NCBI GenBank assembly: GCA_021234155.1 | Contig: JAJEKV010000001.1 | Location: 26,337,189 to 26,401,188 of the forward strand | From: Isoetes taiwanensis | Taxonomy: Eukaryota; Streptophyta; Lycopodiopsida; Isoetales; Isoetaceae | Length of the DNA stretch: 64,000 nt | Direction: 5' to 3' | Shown here: positions 35,301-45,600 of the stretch, piece by piece | How the letters are laid out: every line of letters begins with the position of its first letter | How positions within the stretch are numbered: the first letter of the stretch is position 1 | Program-made: the position numbers and the translations under genes | Notes under the pieces: model-generated | Databases searched by the model: none | Seen by the model: the letters and a program-made list of their open reading frames with translations, nothing else | What the model was told of the DNA's origin: nothing

Positions 35301-38300
35301 TCTCTTCTCTCGCTGGTGCCGCCGCCCCTTTCGGGAGGAGTTTGCAAAAGTCTTCTATATGTCAGGGGTTCTTGCTTAAGGCCATTTCTCTCAACTCCGA
35401 GCCTGGTTCAAAACTCTAGCTCTGGCTCCATGAATCTTCTAGATGCCTCTACTGATGCTGCCTATGCCCCTCTAGATGTCTCTACTTGCTTTTCATCAGT
35501 TCGGGCCCAGCCCCTCTGAGGTAAGTTTAATTGTTTTCCAATATTTATGATGGCCGCGATTGTTTTATGGTGGTTGCACTTGTTTAATTTTTCTTGTTTT
35601 CACCTCTTTGGCTCTGCGATTTTCTCCACATGTCTTTTCTTCTCTCTATACCAGACTTATTACTTTAGCCTCCTTTTAGCTTCTTTTTGCTTTTTAGCCA
35701 TCCACTTCTCGACCTATCTTTACCTACCATTAGTTCAGTTTCCCTTATACATTCGAGTACTCTCCCTTATCGATCTATCTTTACTCTTCCTTATATTTAC
35801 ATTTTGTTTGCTCCTTGTTTTCCCCAACTTTTCCTTCTGGCATATTTCCTTCTTACTGTTATAATGGTTACATAAGTTATCTTATGCCCCCTTTACACAG
35901 ACCCTCGGAGGGAATTACGAGTCACATTTACATTATATTTTCTATCATTTGGGTGTCCCTTTTCTTTTTCCTATGTGGGGTTTTCGATTGTTAGGTTTAG
36001 CTTACTTTGGTCCTCATATTAGTCTTTGAATAATTATTGTGATATTAGTTGTTGCTCTTATACTTTACGTCTCATTGGATACCTACGCACATTCGTTTTT
36101 CTACACGTTGTTTTTGCATGCTCATTCGCATATTTCTTTGGGTTTCTTCGCCTTGATCAATACGTCAAGTTGATTTTAGACCGAATTTCTTCTATGCATG
36201 TCCTCGATATCAATTTTTGCATCTGGACTTATGCCTGGTTTTCCATTCGGTGGGCATTTAATTGTATTTTATCTTGTCATTATACGTCATTTGGGTTTGA
36301 TCCTTGGTTTTGGTATTGACATTGATGTGGTTGACGTTGTTTTTGTGCTAATGTGGTGTTATTTTTGAGGCATTTTTCCTTGCCATAGATGGCTCCTCAG
36401 TCTTTGTCCTTGGCTCGTCCATTAGAAGAGGACCCCTTTTTGCACCTCCGGAGATGGCGTTGACTGCTCTGTGGAATACTTCCGAGTGCTTTGCCTTTAT
36501 GCCTCCTTTATCACGGTTGTATGTTCTTTTTTACCTTTTTCGTTTTGGTTGCCCAGGTGCTTCATTTATATGTAGCCTGATCTTATCAATTTTGTGTTTT
36601 CCTATGGTTGTTTATCCTTTACCTCCATCACATCATTCCATCGGCTATATATTACGTATATTATTGCCATAGGGATTAATTGAGTCCCAGGTGGGGTATT
36701 CGTTTTATCCATATTGCTTTGCATTAATTCGTTTGAGTATGGTTACGGATTAATCATTGGATTATTTTTTCCATGAGGGCATTCTTGCATGCGTATTTCA
36801 TGAAGAGGTGAATATGGTACATGACTTGTTTTCATATGGGAATTTTCAATTCTTGTCCTATGTACAATTTGGGTCTGAAAACAAACTTATACGTGCTCAT
36901 ATTTTGCCAATGTTCAATTTCTAATCTTGTGGTGCTCTTTTTATTTTCTTGGTTCCTTCTCATTTGTGCGTTTGAGGTTGAACACTTTACTACGCAACAC
37001 TCCCGTAACTACTCTTGGCGGGTTTTCTACCGTATGATACTTAATAGACCTTTATGGATTTTCATTGTGCAACCGTGGTTTAGCATGTTTCCTATTTGTT
37101 TGCATTTGCTCCCATGTCCATTTCATTTAAGTAATCCTTAGCATAATATTTTGGGGTTATGTGTTCGATTCATCTTGTTACATATTCAATTTTGTCTGGA
37201 CATGTGTCATTCCTGTTGGTTTGGAATTTCTTTGGGACGATGGGAGAGCATTGGCCTTTCGACCTTATGGGTGCAGTTGTATGGGTTTAACTTGGTCATT
37301 AAAGTGTTTTTTCCATAAGGTGTGTTTTTGCACGTGTATATTGCTTTTGGCATAGGGGGCAGATCTGGTCCGTGTGGCATATTATTCTACATGTATTGTC
37401 CTTTTCCTCTCTGGCACTTTATGTTTTCGTCATTCTTGTTGTTTACCTTGATATTATCCCTATGTTGCATTCACGTGATCTTGACTTTTTATGTTCGGCA
37501 TCATTCGAATTTGCCTTTTTCCGATATACGATGTCTCCACTTGGTTTCCACGTTGTGCTTATTATGCACTATGAGGGTTGATTTTCTTTTTCATATTCTT
37601 GGACGTTGTTCTCCTGGGCAGACGGGGCATTACCATGGTTGCATTTGCTTTTTCACGTTATTGCCTCTATATGTTTCTAGATGTTTCATGGTTGTTATCT
37701 TTTTTGCGTTATGGTTGACAATAGGTTTCGCTTTATGTTGGCATGTTTTTGCATTATACGCGTTTACATAGTTGTTGACTTTTTATGTTCGGCGTCATTT
37801 GAATTTGCTTTTTTTCCTATATACGGTGTCTCAACCTAGTTTCCATGTTATGCTTATTATTAGGTGCTATAATGTTATTCTGTTGGTGTTATTTTCCACA
37901 TTCTAGGTTTCCCATAGTTGTTGGGTTTTATTTTTTTTAACTTGTGGTTTATCTTGTTTTTTGATGCCCCGTGGTTTGGAATTTCTTTAGGATGATGGGA
38001 GAGCATTGGCCTGTTGAACTTATGGGTGCATTTGTCTGGGTTTAGCTTGATCATTAAAGTGTTTTTTCCATACGGTGTGTTTTTGCATTCACGTGATCTA
38101 TTTGGACCTTTTATGTTCGGCATCATTTGAATTTGCCTTTTTTCCTATATACGATGTCTCCATTGGGTTTCCACGTTATGCTTATTATGCACTATGAGGG
38201 TTGATTTTCTTTTTCATATTCGTGGACGTTGTTCTCCTCTTTTGGGCAGACAGAGCATTACAATGGTTGCATTGGCTTTTTCACGTTCTTGCCTCTATCA

Positions 38301-39916
38301 GGTTTCCAGATGTTTCATGGTTGTTTTTTTTCATTATTTATGCTTGGGCTTAAAATATTCATTATACATTGTGCTACCATTATACATCATATTTGCTATT
38401 TAGCTATTTTTGCACGCCAATTTTTGTTTATCATGTTTTTTCTTCCACCCGCTGGGTGATGCTTTTTTCCAAACCCTGGGTGATGCTATCCTCTCTTTTT
38501 TCATGAATTGTTGATTTTTTATCATTTTTAATCGCTCATGTCATTTGAGTGCTTGTCGTCTTGCAGCTTGCCGCTTCACCATTATGCACGTTTTTGTTCT
38601 TTTTAACCGCTCATGAGGGCCTTTGTTCCCGTTCTTCTCGCGCTCGGTCGTTGGTGCTCCTCTTCGTCTCACCCTCGCTACGTGCTTCGTGCCCGACTCG
38701 ACACCTGGCGGTCGCGGCGGCTGGGCTTCTAGTTTATGCAGTTACGTTAGTATGTCTACATTCTCTTTATCAATCTCGTCCCTCGTTTTGTCGCGGTATG
38801 TTTTCCTATTGGGGCCTTTTTTCATGGATTTATGCATAGGGTATTTTGTCTTCTGACAGCACCGCACATTTCTCCTATGCTACCTTGCACCAGACCTTAG
38901 CATTTTCATTCTCCTCATCTTGTTTCCCCTTTTTACATCCTTTTGAACCTTCTTCGCTTTGGACTTCTTGTTGACAACATATGTCGGGTTGCACTTTGTC
39001 TTCTTTATGTCTATGCATTTTTACATTCCTATACGTAAGTTTTTTCCTCCTTGCCTTTTTATCTCAGTTACTTGTTATTAGTTCTTGGCCACAGGTTCGG
39101 GAGGACTCATAGCCACATTCACGGACTTCAGTCCGTAGCCACATTCACGAGCTTTGGTCCGTAATCTGTATTCAAATAAGACAACTATCCACGGACATCA
39201 GTCCGTGATTTGCATCCATATCATATATGCATTGTACGTATTAACGTGGTTTGTTTTTGTCCTCGCCTTGTTGCTGTTCTCGTTGGCATGCCAGGGCGCT
39301 TCCTTCGATTCGTCATCATAGCGGTGTCCCTTCCTTTTCGTTGTTTTTGTTCTCTAATGTGCTTCCTTTTTTCAGGTCATTGCGCTGCTGCCGTCCAGTC
39401 GGGGCACTTCCTTAGATTCGTCATCGGGGCGGCGTACTTTTCTTTTCATTGTTTTTTCTCTAATATCCTTTCCTTTTTCAGGTCATTGAGCTGATATCGT
39501 CCGTAAATTTGGTGCTTCCGCTCTTCTTCTTCCGCCGTTTTTTCCCCACGGCTCGCTCGCGTTCTTTGGTTTTAAATAAATCAATGTGTAGTTTTCTTCT
39601 CGCTTGAACCAGACTCTTCGGATCCTGGTTTCCTTTCTTCCCCTGCCCGCTTGCCTTCATTCGCATGCCCTGCCACTATCCTTCAATGCCTAATTTCTAC
39701 CGGTTCCTTTCATCTCCTCGCTACTCCCTCCGGTGGCCCTCTTTTTCGTTCCTCTCTTTTTTCTCTGCGTCCTGTCCGACTGCTCGGGGGTGGTGGCGGG
39801 AGTGTCTTCTTGCTATCGGCTTAAGCGGGAGGTTTGCGCGGCGACTAGGCTTATGGTTGAGGAAGTCCTTTGGTAGTCGGCCGGTTTTGTGTCTCTCGCG
39901 AGTTCCTTCCCAGAAT
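32342..39916 (+). mobile_element. Unclassified T-rich element of about 7.5 kb, without long open frames
   Basis: It opens with a 127-bp sequence (32342-32468) repeated exactly at 39914-40040. ATTCTGGGAAGG (32372) is matched by its inverse complement CCTTCCCAGAAT at the other end (39905-39916). Between about 33500 and 39750 the plus strand is strongly T-rich and purine-poor. No open frame exceeds about 250 codons, and none resembles transposase, reverse transcriptase, integrase or helicase. The longest (33042-33785) is a low-complexity translation. Internal direct repeats lie at 37216-38335 and at about 35080-35340 versus 39340-39720. Many small hairpins occur, such as ACGGACTTCAGTCCGT near 39131. 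It may be a non-autonomous element with a non-coding cargo. Assignment to a known class was not possible. Confidence 0.5.
37216..38335 (+). repeat. Diverged internal direct repeats in the T-rich element
   Basis: A block containing GGTTTGGAATTTCTTTGGGA, GATGGGAGAGCATTGGCCT and CATTAAAGTGTTTTTTCCAT (37216-37335) recurs at 37971-38090. A second block with TTTTTATGTTCGGCATCATT and TTGCACTATGAGGGTTGATT-like text occurs at 37462-37700, partly at 37775-37862, and at 38086-38330. Copies are 80-90 percent alike by eye. Their frames differ, so this is not a protein repeat. Confidence 0.8.
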
Positions 39917-39955
39917 CCCATCGATCCGAGCCATCGGATCGACATTCTGGGAAGG
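39905..39955. repeat. Nested palindrome at an element-element junction
   Basis: CCTTCCCAGAAT (39905-39916) pairs with ATTCTGGGAAGG (39944-39955). Inside it TCGATCCGA pairs with TCGGATCGA around the loop GCCA. The whole 51 bases can fold into a two-tier hairpin. The left half is the last 12 bases of the large T-rich unit and the right half is the first 12 of the next unit. The inner hairpin plus right arm also occurs at 32345-32383, without the outer left arm. Confidence 0.85.
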
Positions 39956-40960
39956 GACGAGCGCCTATATTAGGCCATTTCTGTTTTGGCTCGGTTATCG
40001 GCGTCTTCTCACAGCAGCTCTCCTTATCCTCTCGTAGCTTCCCTCCCTTCCCGCCCTGCTCACGGTGGCGCATGCGTCTTTTTCATTTGTATTTTTTTGT
40101 TGTTCATGCCTCTTTGTTGTTCTCCACCTGTGAGTGTTGCTATTCTTATATTGCTGTTCCATCGCCCTCTTGCTTTGTTGTTCTCCACCTGCTGGTGATA
40201 CTGTTTATTTCCACCTCGAGGGTGTGGCATATTGTTACATCATGGTTCTCCACCCGCTGGGTGATGCTTTATGCTGTTTATTTCCACCTCGAGGGTGATG
40301 CATATTTTTACATAATGGTTCTCCACCCGCTGGGTGATGCTATCTTTTTCTGTTATGTTCTTTTTTCCTCTGTTTTCATTTTCGGACCTTCTTGGTGCAG
40401 CTTGTGCTATTTATTTTCTCTGACCATTTACGGGTGTTCTTTTTGGGAGTTTTGTTGGTATTGCTTGCAGGATTCCGCCGTTTTCTGCCGTTTGCTGGGG
40501 TCTTGCTCTATTTCTGTTCGCTATCACCCCTCTCCTTTGGTTCTCCATGGATACGTGCGGGGGAGGCTTTTTGCCGTTCTTTGGGTCGTGCTCTATTTTA
40601 TGTTAAGCCATCAACTCCTTTTCTTTGGGGGTCGTGCTCTATTTTTCGCGTTAAGCCATCAACTCGTTTCTCTCGCTTCTCCGTGCAACGATTCAAGGTT
40701 GTTGGCGACCATTTCTCATTAGGGTTTTCCTCGAAAACCCGAAAGGGCGGGGTTTTTTATCCCGATGAGAAGTTGTCGCCATTACCCTTTTATTTTGCCT
40801 TGGCACATTTCTTTTTAGGGGGTAGTCCGATATTGTTCCTATGGTCGGCTATCCCCTCTCTCTCTCCCTAGTTTTCCACACATTGTATACTGCTGCTGTG
40901 ATGAATGACAAGCCTATCTATCGGCCGGTTTTGTGTCTCTCGCGAGTTCCTTCCCAGAAT
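39914..40960 (+). mobile_element. Short companion unit (about 1 kb) with 12-bp terminal inverted repeats
   Basis: It begins with the same 127 bp as the large unit and ends with a 40-bp sequence (40921-40960) identical to the end of the large unit (39877-39916). ATTCTGGGAAGG and CCTTCCCAGAAT are its inverted termini. It contains tandem units of about 65-75 bp at 40120-40345 built on CCACCCGCTGGGTGATGC and TTTCCACCTCGAGGGTG, each a small hairpin. No transposase is present. It could be a deletion derivative in tandem with the large unit, or one terminal repeat of a larger element. Confidence 0.55.
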
Positions 40961-41815
40961 GGTAGCACAATGCATAATGATAGTGAGCTAAAAATGAAGT
41001 CCCTGAAAAAGACAACAAAGTTATGCGTTAAGCCCAAGCAGAAATACGAGAAAAGAAGAATGTAAGCCAATGAACAAATCAATAAGAAAATATATAAAGA
41101 TCGAACGAGAAACATGGAGATGTTGAGTAGAGTCGCACACCACGTAGCAAGCGCGAGAGGACGAGGACCGCCAGCAACCGTGAGTACGAACCTCAACATG
41201 TGGACCCTGCATATCGAGCAAAAAAACGGAGGAAACGGGGAAGAATGATAAAAACTATGGGCTAAAAGGACATGAAAAAGTCAACCACGTGAGAAAAAAA
41301 TCAACGATTCATGAAAAAAGAGAGGATAGCATCACCCGGGGGGTGGAGAAAAGCATCACCCAGCGGGTGGAAGAAAACCCATGATAAACAGAAATTTGTG
41401 TCCAAATATAGCTAAATAACAAATATGAGGTATAATGGTAGCATAATGCAACAAGAAAATAACCACAGACAAGATCCCAACGGCTAGAAAAAAGTGTAAA
41501 ACATGATCGCCTTAATAACAACATGAACAATGCTATAATCCCCAAAACCACATCAGATGATATACCGACAAAAAGCAGAATACGAAAAATGATCGAGTGA
41601 GCAGGGCAAAACAATGGACGAAACTCCCTATAACTGAAAAATCAAGGAAAGAATATACAATATGAAAATACAACATGAAGTTTAAACCAACGAGGTGAAT
41701 AGGCTTCAAAGGATAAATATGGTGCAAAAGAGCTCGCAAATGCAAAAAGATGACAAAGTGCAAAAAACATGGCAAAGAGAAGAATATGAAAGGTTGAATA
41801 CCTTATGGTGACAGA
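40961..41815 (-). repeat. Diverged inverted copy of part of the T-rich element
   Basis: The plus strand is purine-rich here. Its reverse complement matches the T-rich element: the CCACCCGCTGGGTGATGC hairpins and GATGCTATCCTCTCTTTTTTC at 41290-41395 correspond to 38410-38510. The segment around 41110-41175 resembles 38640-38710 (CTCGTCCTCTCGCG / GCTACGTG). It is a member of the same family in opposite orientation, missing its ends. Confidence 0.6.
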
Positions 41816-41906
41816 ACCCTGCTATTAGGTACAAAAGTTCTGTATTGTAATTTTTAGGTGGAGTATAAAGATCAGTTCAATTCAATTATTAATCTCGATT
41901 GTAGGG

Positions 41907-42032
41907 GAGTGGTGGAATGAAGATATTGAAACTCTGGTGCAGAATATAACTGACACTGGAACGGCACCAACCTTATCAGATGCTTACTTCATCAACGGCC
42001 TCCCCGGTGCATTTTTCAATTGCTCAAAAAAA
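41907..42032 (+). pseudogene. Orphan laccase exon
   Basis: After an ATTGTAG acceptor the reading frame runs GEWWNEDIETLVQNITDTG, then APTLSDAYFINGLPGAFFNC and SKK, ending at a donor AAAG|GTATGCG. This is the EWWN...INGxPGxxxNCS exon of plant laccases (multicopper oxidases of lignin polymerisation). The exon itself is intact with both splice sites. The upstream copper-binding HWHG exon and downstream exons were not found nearby. The region just before it is the inverted T-rich repeat. It is therefore a gene fragment, cut by, or carried next to, the repeats. Confidence 0.8.
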
Positions 42033-42613
42033 GGTATGCGTCGTTCTAGAACTTCGGTGCTATAATATTTGCATATGGTCAAGATTCCGTTCTTAATTCA
42101 AAATAACTGTCAATGGAGCATAATATTCTGAGGTTCAAAACAAATAAAATTCTGCGATTTTATGTGGTCTACAATAGGTCTTCTAGCTCAATGGTCATTT
42201 CCCATAGCAATCGCTCCATCTCAGAATTGGTATTAATGGTTTCTTTCTCCATCTGGAGCTACAATCACTGTGAGGGGTTAGTCTTGGGAAATTAAGTGAG
42301 GGGCAGCTCAGCTTGTAGATCATAGACATGCTTAAAATAATAACAACAAAACACATCCAAATATCATCATTATGACTTATTTTGGAATATTTTAATTTGG
42401 CAATGCCAATTTCTCTAACCTTCTTTGCTAGAATCCACTGGCTACTATCTAACAATGCGGGGTGATCGGCCCTCGCTTCTGGTCATGCGTGGGAGCATTC
42501 CCGCCATTCCTCTCAGGCTTTACCGAGAAGCGAGTTCAAGGCGCCTAGCACATCCAGACCGATGCATTCATTGGGAGTGCACATTCTTCAAGGATTCATT
42601 CAAATTTTCCAAG
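42033..42613. other. Flank of the laccase exon, no further exon recognised
   Basis: A GC-richer stretch at 42425-42560 has short open frames but no laccase motif (for example no GKTYLLRIINA-like text). Nothing else is recognised. Confidence 0.45.
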
Positions 42614-42639
42614 TACAACAATAATAATAATAATAATAA
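42614..42639. repeat. (AAT)n microsatellite
   Basis: Eight or so AAT units lie directly at the insertion point of the Helitron end. Confidence 0.85.
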
Positions 42640-42669
42640 CTAGAAACGTGTGCCCGGCGATGCCGGGCA
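42640..42669 (-). mobile_element. Helitron 3' terminus
   Basis: On the minus strand a perfect 8-bp stem, TGCCCGGC-ATC-GCCGGGCA, is followed by 7 bases and CTAG, then T. A subterminal hairpin about ten bases before CTRR, inserted between A and T, is the defining 3' end of plant Helitrons, which replicate by rolling-circle transposition. The element body must extend to higher coordinates. Its 5' TC end and any RepHel gene were not found in the window, so it is probably non-autonomous. Confidence 0.75.
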
Positions 42670-45600
42670 TTAGTCACTGCGCATGGAATCGTAGATAGAA
42701 TGCATAAGGTCCGGACACTGATCATTGCACATGGAATAATAGATATAGAATGCATAGGGTAAAACGAATGTGCAGGGTGGAATGTGATGGCAAGCATAGA
42801 TGGAATGGAAAATGCATTAAAAGTGCATAATGTAATAGGACTTTGGTTTCCTGAAAGATCTAGGCCATGTAATTGTAGTGCTTGTAAGACATGGAAAATT
42901 ACTTGTGGGCACGTGAGGAAGCTCATGAATCTAAATGCTACTCAAAACATCTGAACACAACACATTCATCATAATCAAAGGTCAAAGAAGTAATTAGTCA
43001 TATGATTTTACCAAACACACATCAAGTTCATCCCTCTCCCTTGTTTTAGTCTCATTCTCCAGAAACCAATAGTTTCTGCAACTACATCATCATAAAGGGC
43101 ATGAACATTACAAAAAAGAGTTGTCCATATGGTATTCCAATCAACCCACAATATGAAAATGCCTTTATATTAGACAAAGTACGCGCAACACACATCATCT
43201 TGCAAAAATGCTCTAATTTTGCCGTGATTCCTTCCATCATAAATATATGTCCCAGATGCATAGACTAAGCATGTAGCTTCCAAATCACATGCAAACCAAA
43301 GAATAGAGTTATTTTATTGTAAAGCAATATCAAAGCTCACAACATATACAAAATGCACATCATTTTGTTTTTACAACACCAAAATAGCTTATACCACAGC
43401 AAGAAATAGCACATCCCACATAGCGATACACTAACTTGAACCAATCAAACCATCTTGAAAGTGTCATAAATTGCTAAACACATTGAGATAAAAGAAATTC
43501 CTTACCATGGTCAATATTTAAAATCAAAGATAGTTGAATCCAGAACTTAGTTAAGCAACAACTATTCAAGAAGAAAACAAACCCACAACTCAATTGAGCT
43601 CTTATTAAGAGCACAATATATTTGTTTGAAAAACTAAGATATAATAATACAAAGATTACAGCAAGATATGGGTGACTATGCAGCAAGAGATCTATAGAAC
43701 CAGTATAAAGACTATTACCTCTCTTCACAAAGCATATGTTCTAACTACTCCAACTATGTCCACACTAAGCTATGAGAAATTCTATAACAGTACAACATCA
43801 TTATTTCAACATTATAAAGCTTGTAATAGTGGTAAGATCTTCAAATTGTAGACTGAAATCTGGAAACTTGCTAGATGCTTGTAAGTTCCTATTTCTCTAA
43901 GTTCTAGCAAAAACATCTATCAAATTCTATTGCGTATCGTTGCACTAATATCTAGGTTGTCTAGCCCTCCCTCTCTTGTTCCAAAGAGAACCAGCTAGCT
44001 TGCCAAGTCCATGGCACAAACCAAATTAGCAATCTATGATGCCATCCAACTCCACATAAGGTTTAATCTGTAGTAGCTTCGAAGGGAATATTCTTTATAT
44101 GAATCAGAGTCCAAGATTGAGAAAGTAAAGCTGATAACTACTTTGTAGTTCTCTCTAGCATGTTCTGTACCTTCCTCAGTAATAATGAACTTAATTAGGT
44201 AGTCATATATACGTGCACTTAGGCAAACTGTAGGTTATGTTGTTTCTTGCAATTCTGAAAGATCTTCAACTCTACTCTTTCGTCCAGCATTCCTAAAGTT
44301 TATGTGAATCAGAGCTCAAGGCCGAGGAAGTATAAACTTATAGATGCTTTGCATTTCCATCTAGCAGCTGTTGTTATGTAAAGGCCAGAGGAATTAGAGG
44401 AATTAGGGAAAGGCAAATAACGTATCAGTATTCTTTCTCTCAGAAACCAATAAGTAGAAAAAAAAAAAACTAACCTGCTAAGCCCGAGTTCTTTGCAGTT
44501 GTTGTTCATGGAAATGCCAAAGAAATCGAGAATCCTTAACAAAAAGAAAACAATGTTAAAATGATGCATTAGGCCAGAAGAAACGGAACTGAAAAATTTC
44601 TGTAAACACACTACATCATGCTAGATTTCTTTGACTGAACAACTTATCTAGATTCATGTTCTTGAAAATTGATATGCTTCCAAAGCTTTGAGCATGTTGT
44701 CATGCAATTATTTCCCCCTTGAGAAACTTCATTGCAGAATGTCAAATAGACTTACAGCCTGTAGATTCATGTATTATTCTTGTAGCCATCAAAAAAATTC
44801 GTTCTTTGAAGATAGCCCACCTAATCAGCTTGCATACGTTCATATACCCAAAATGCTCATTATTCTTTTTAGAAGCCTAAGTATTCATTTCAAGATACCC
44901 AAAATGCTCATTCCTTTTAGAAGCCTGAGTATTCATTTCAAGCCACTGTTCTAACACGTTGCATGCTACTCACGTTGAAGGATTGAGTAGGCTAGTTCTT
45001 GGACATAGTTCAGAGTTGTATGTTCTCAAAAGGCTGGAGCATGTTTGTTAAGGCAGCGAACTTGCAGGTAAATGATCTGGGTTTTTCTAAAAGGTCCCTT
45101 TTTAATACTTTCTGGTATTGTATGTTGTGCAGGACTGTGCATATCCAAACAATAGCTGCAAAGTACCTTCTCTCAAGGTTTATGGTCAAGCTTTTTTCTA
45201 CAGAGCAGTAAAATGTGTGTAGAATCCATCTAAGAACTGAAAGCTAATGATGGCTTATATGTAAGTTTTGAGCTTTAAACAATAAAGATGCAAAACACTA
45301 TGGCTGGGTTGCTGCCTGTTTTAACATGGAAGAGATATTTGATGAATGCTCCTTTCACAAATTTATTCTCATATTGGAAGATTGAACCACCTTGCAAATG
45401 TAAGGTGGGCTGCAATTATCAATGATCTTATCAATGGTCTGGCCATACGCTATACATTGAGATATGTGGAGCTTCAGATCTATGGAGCTTCCTAAGGCAG
45501 TTATCAACGATCTAACCATATGTATAGATTTCCAGCCTATTGGATGTCGTTATCATTCTTCACAATATAGAAGTCCAATCAAGAGAAGGGAACTGATCCT

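Noticed and set aside
39889..40722. 277-codon open frame across the unit junction
   Set aside because: It spans the hairpin junction and the mini-hairpin repeats. Its hydrophobic character follows from T-rich codons, and there is no recognisable domain.
32342..40960. Reading the T-rich block as an ordinary LTR retrotransposon
   Set aside because: The end repeats match over only 127 bp and 40 bp, there is no TG...CA boundary or primer-binding site that I can name, and no retroelement protein is encoded.
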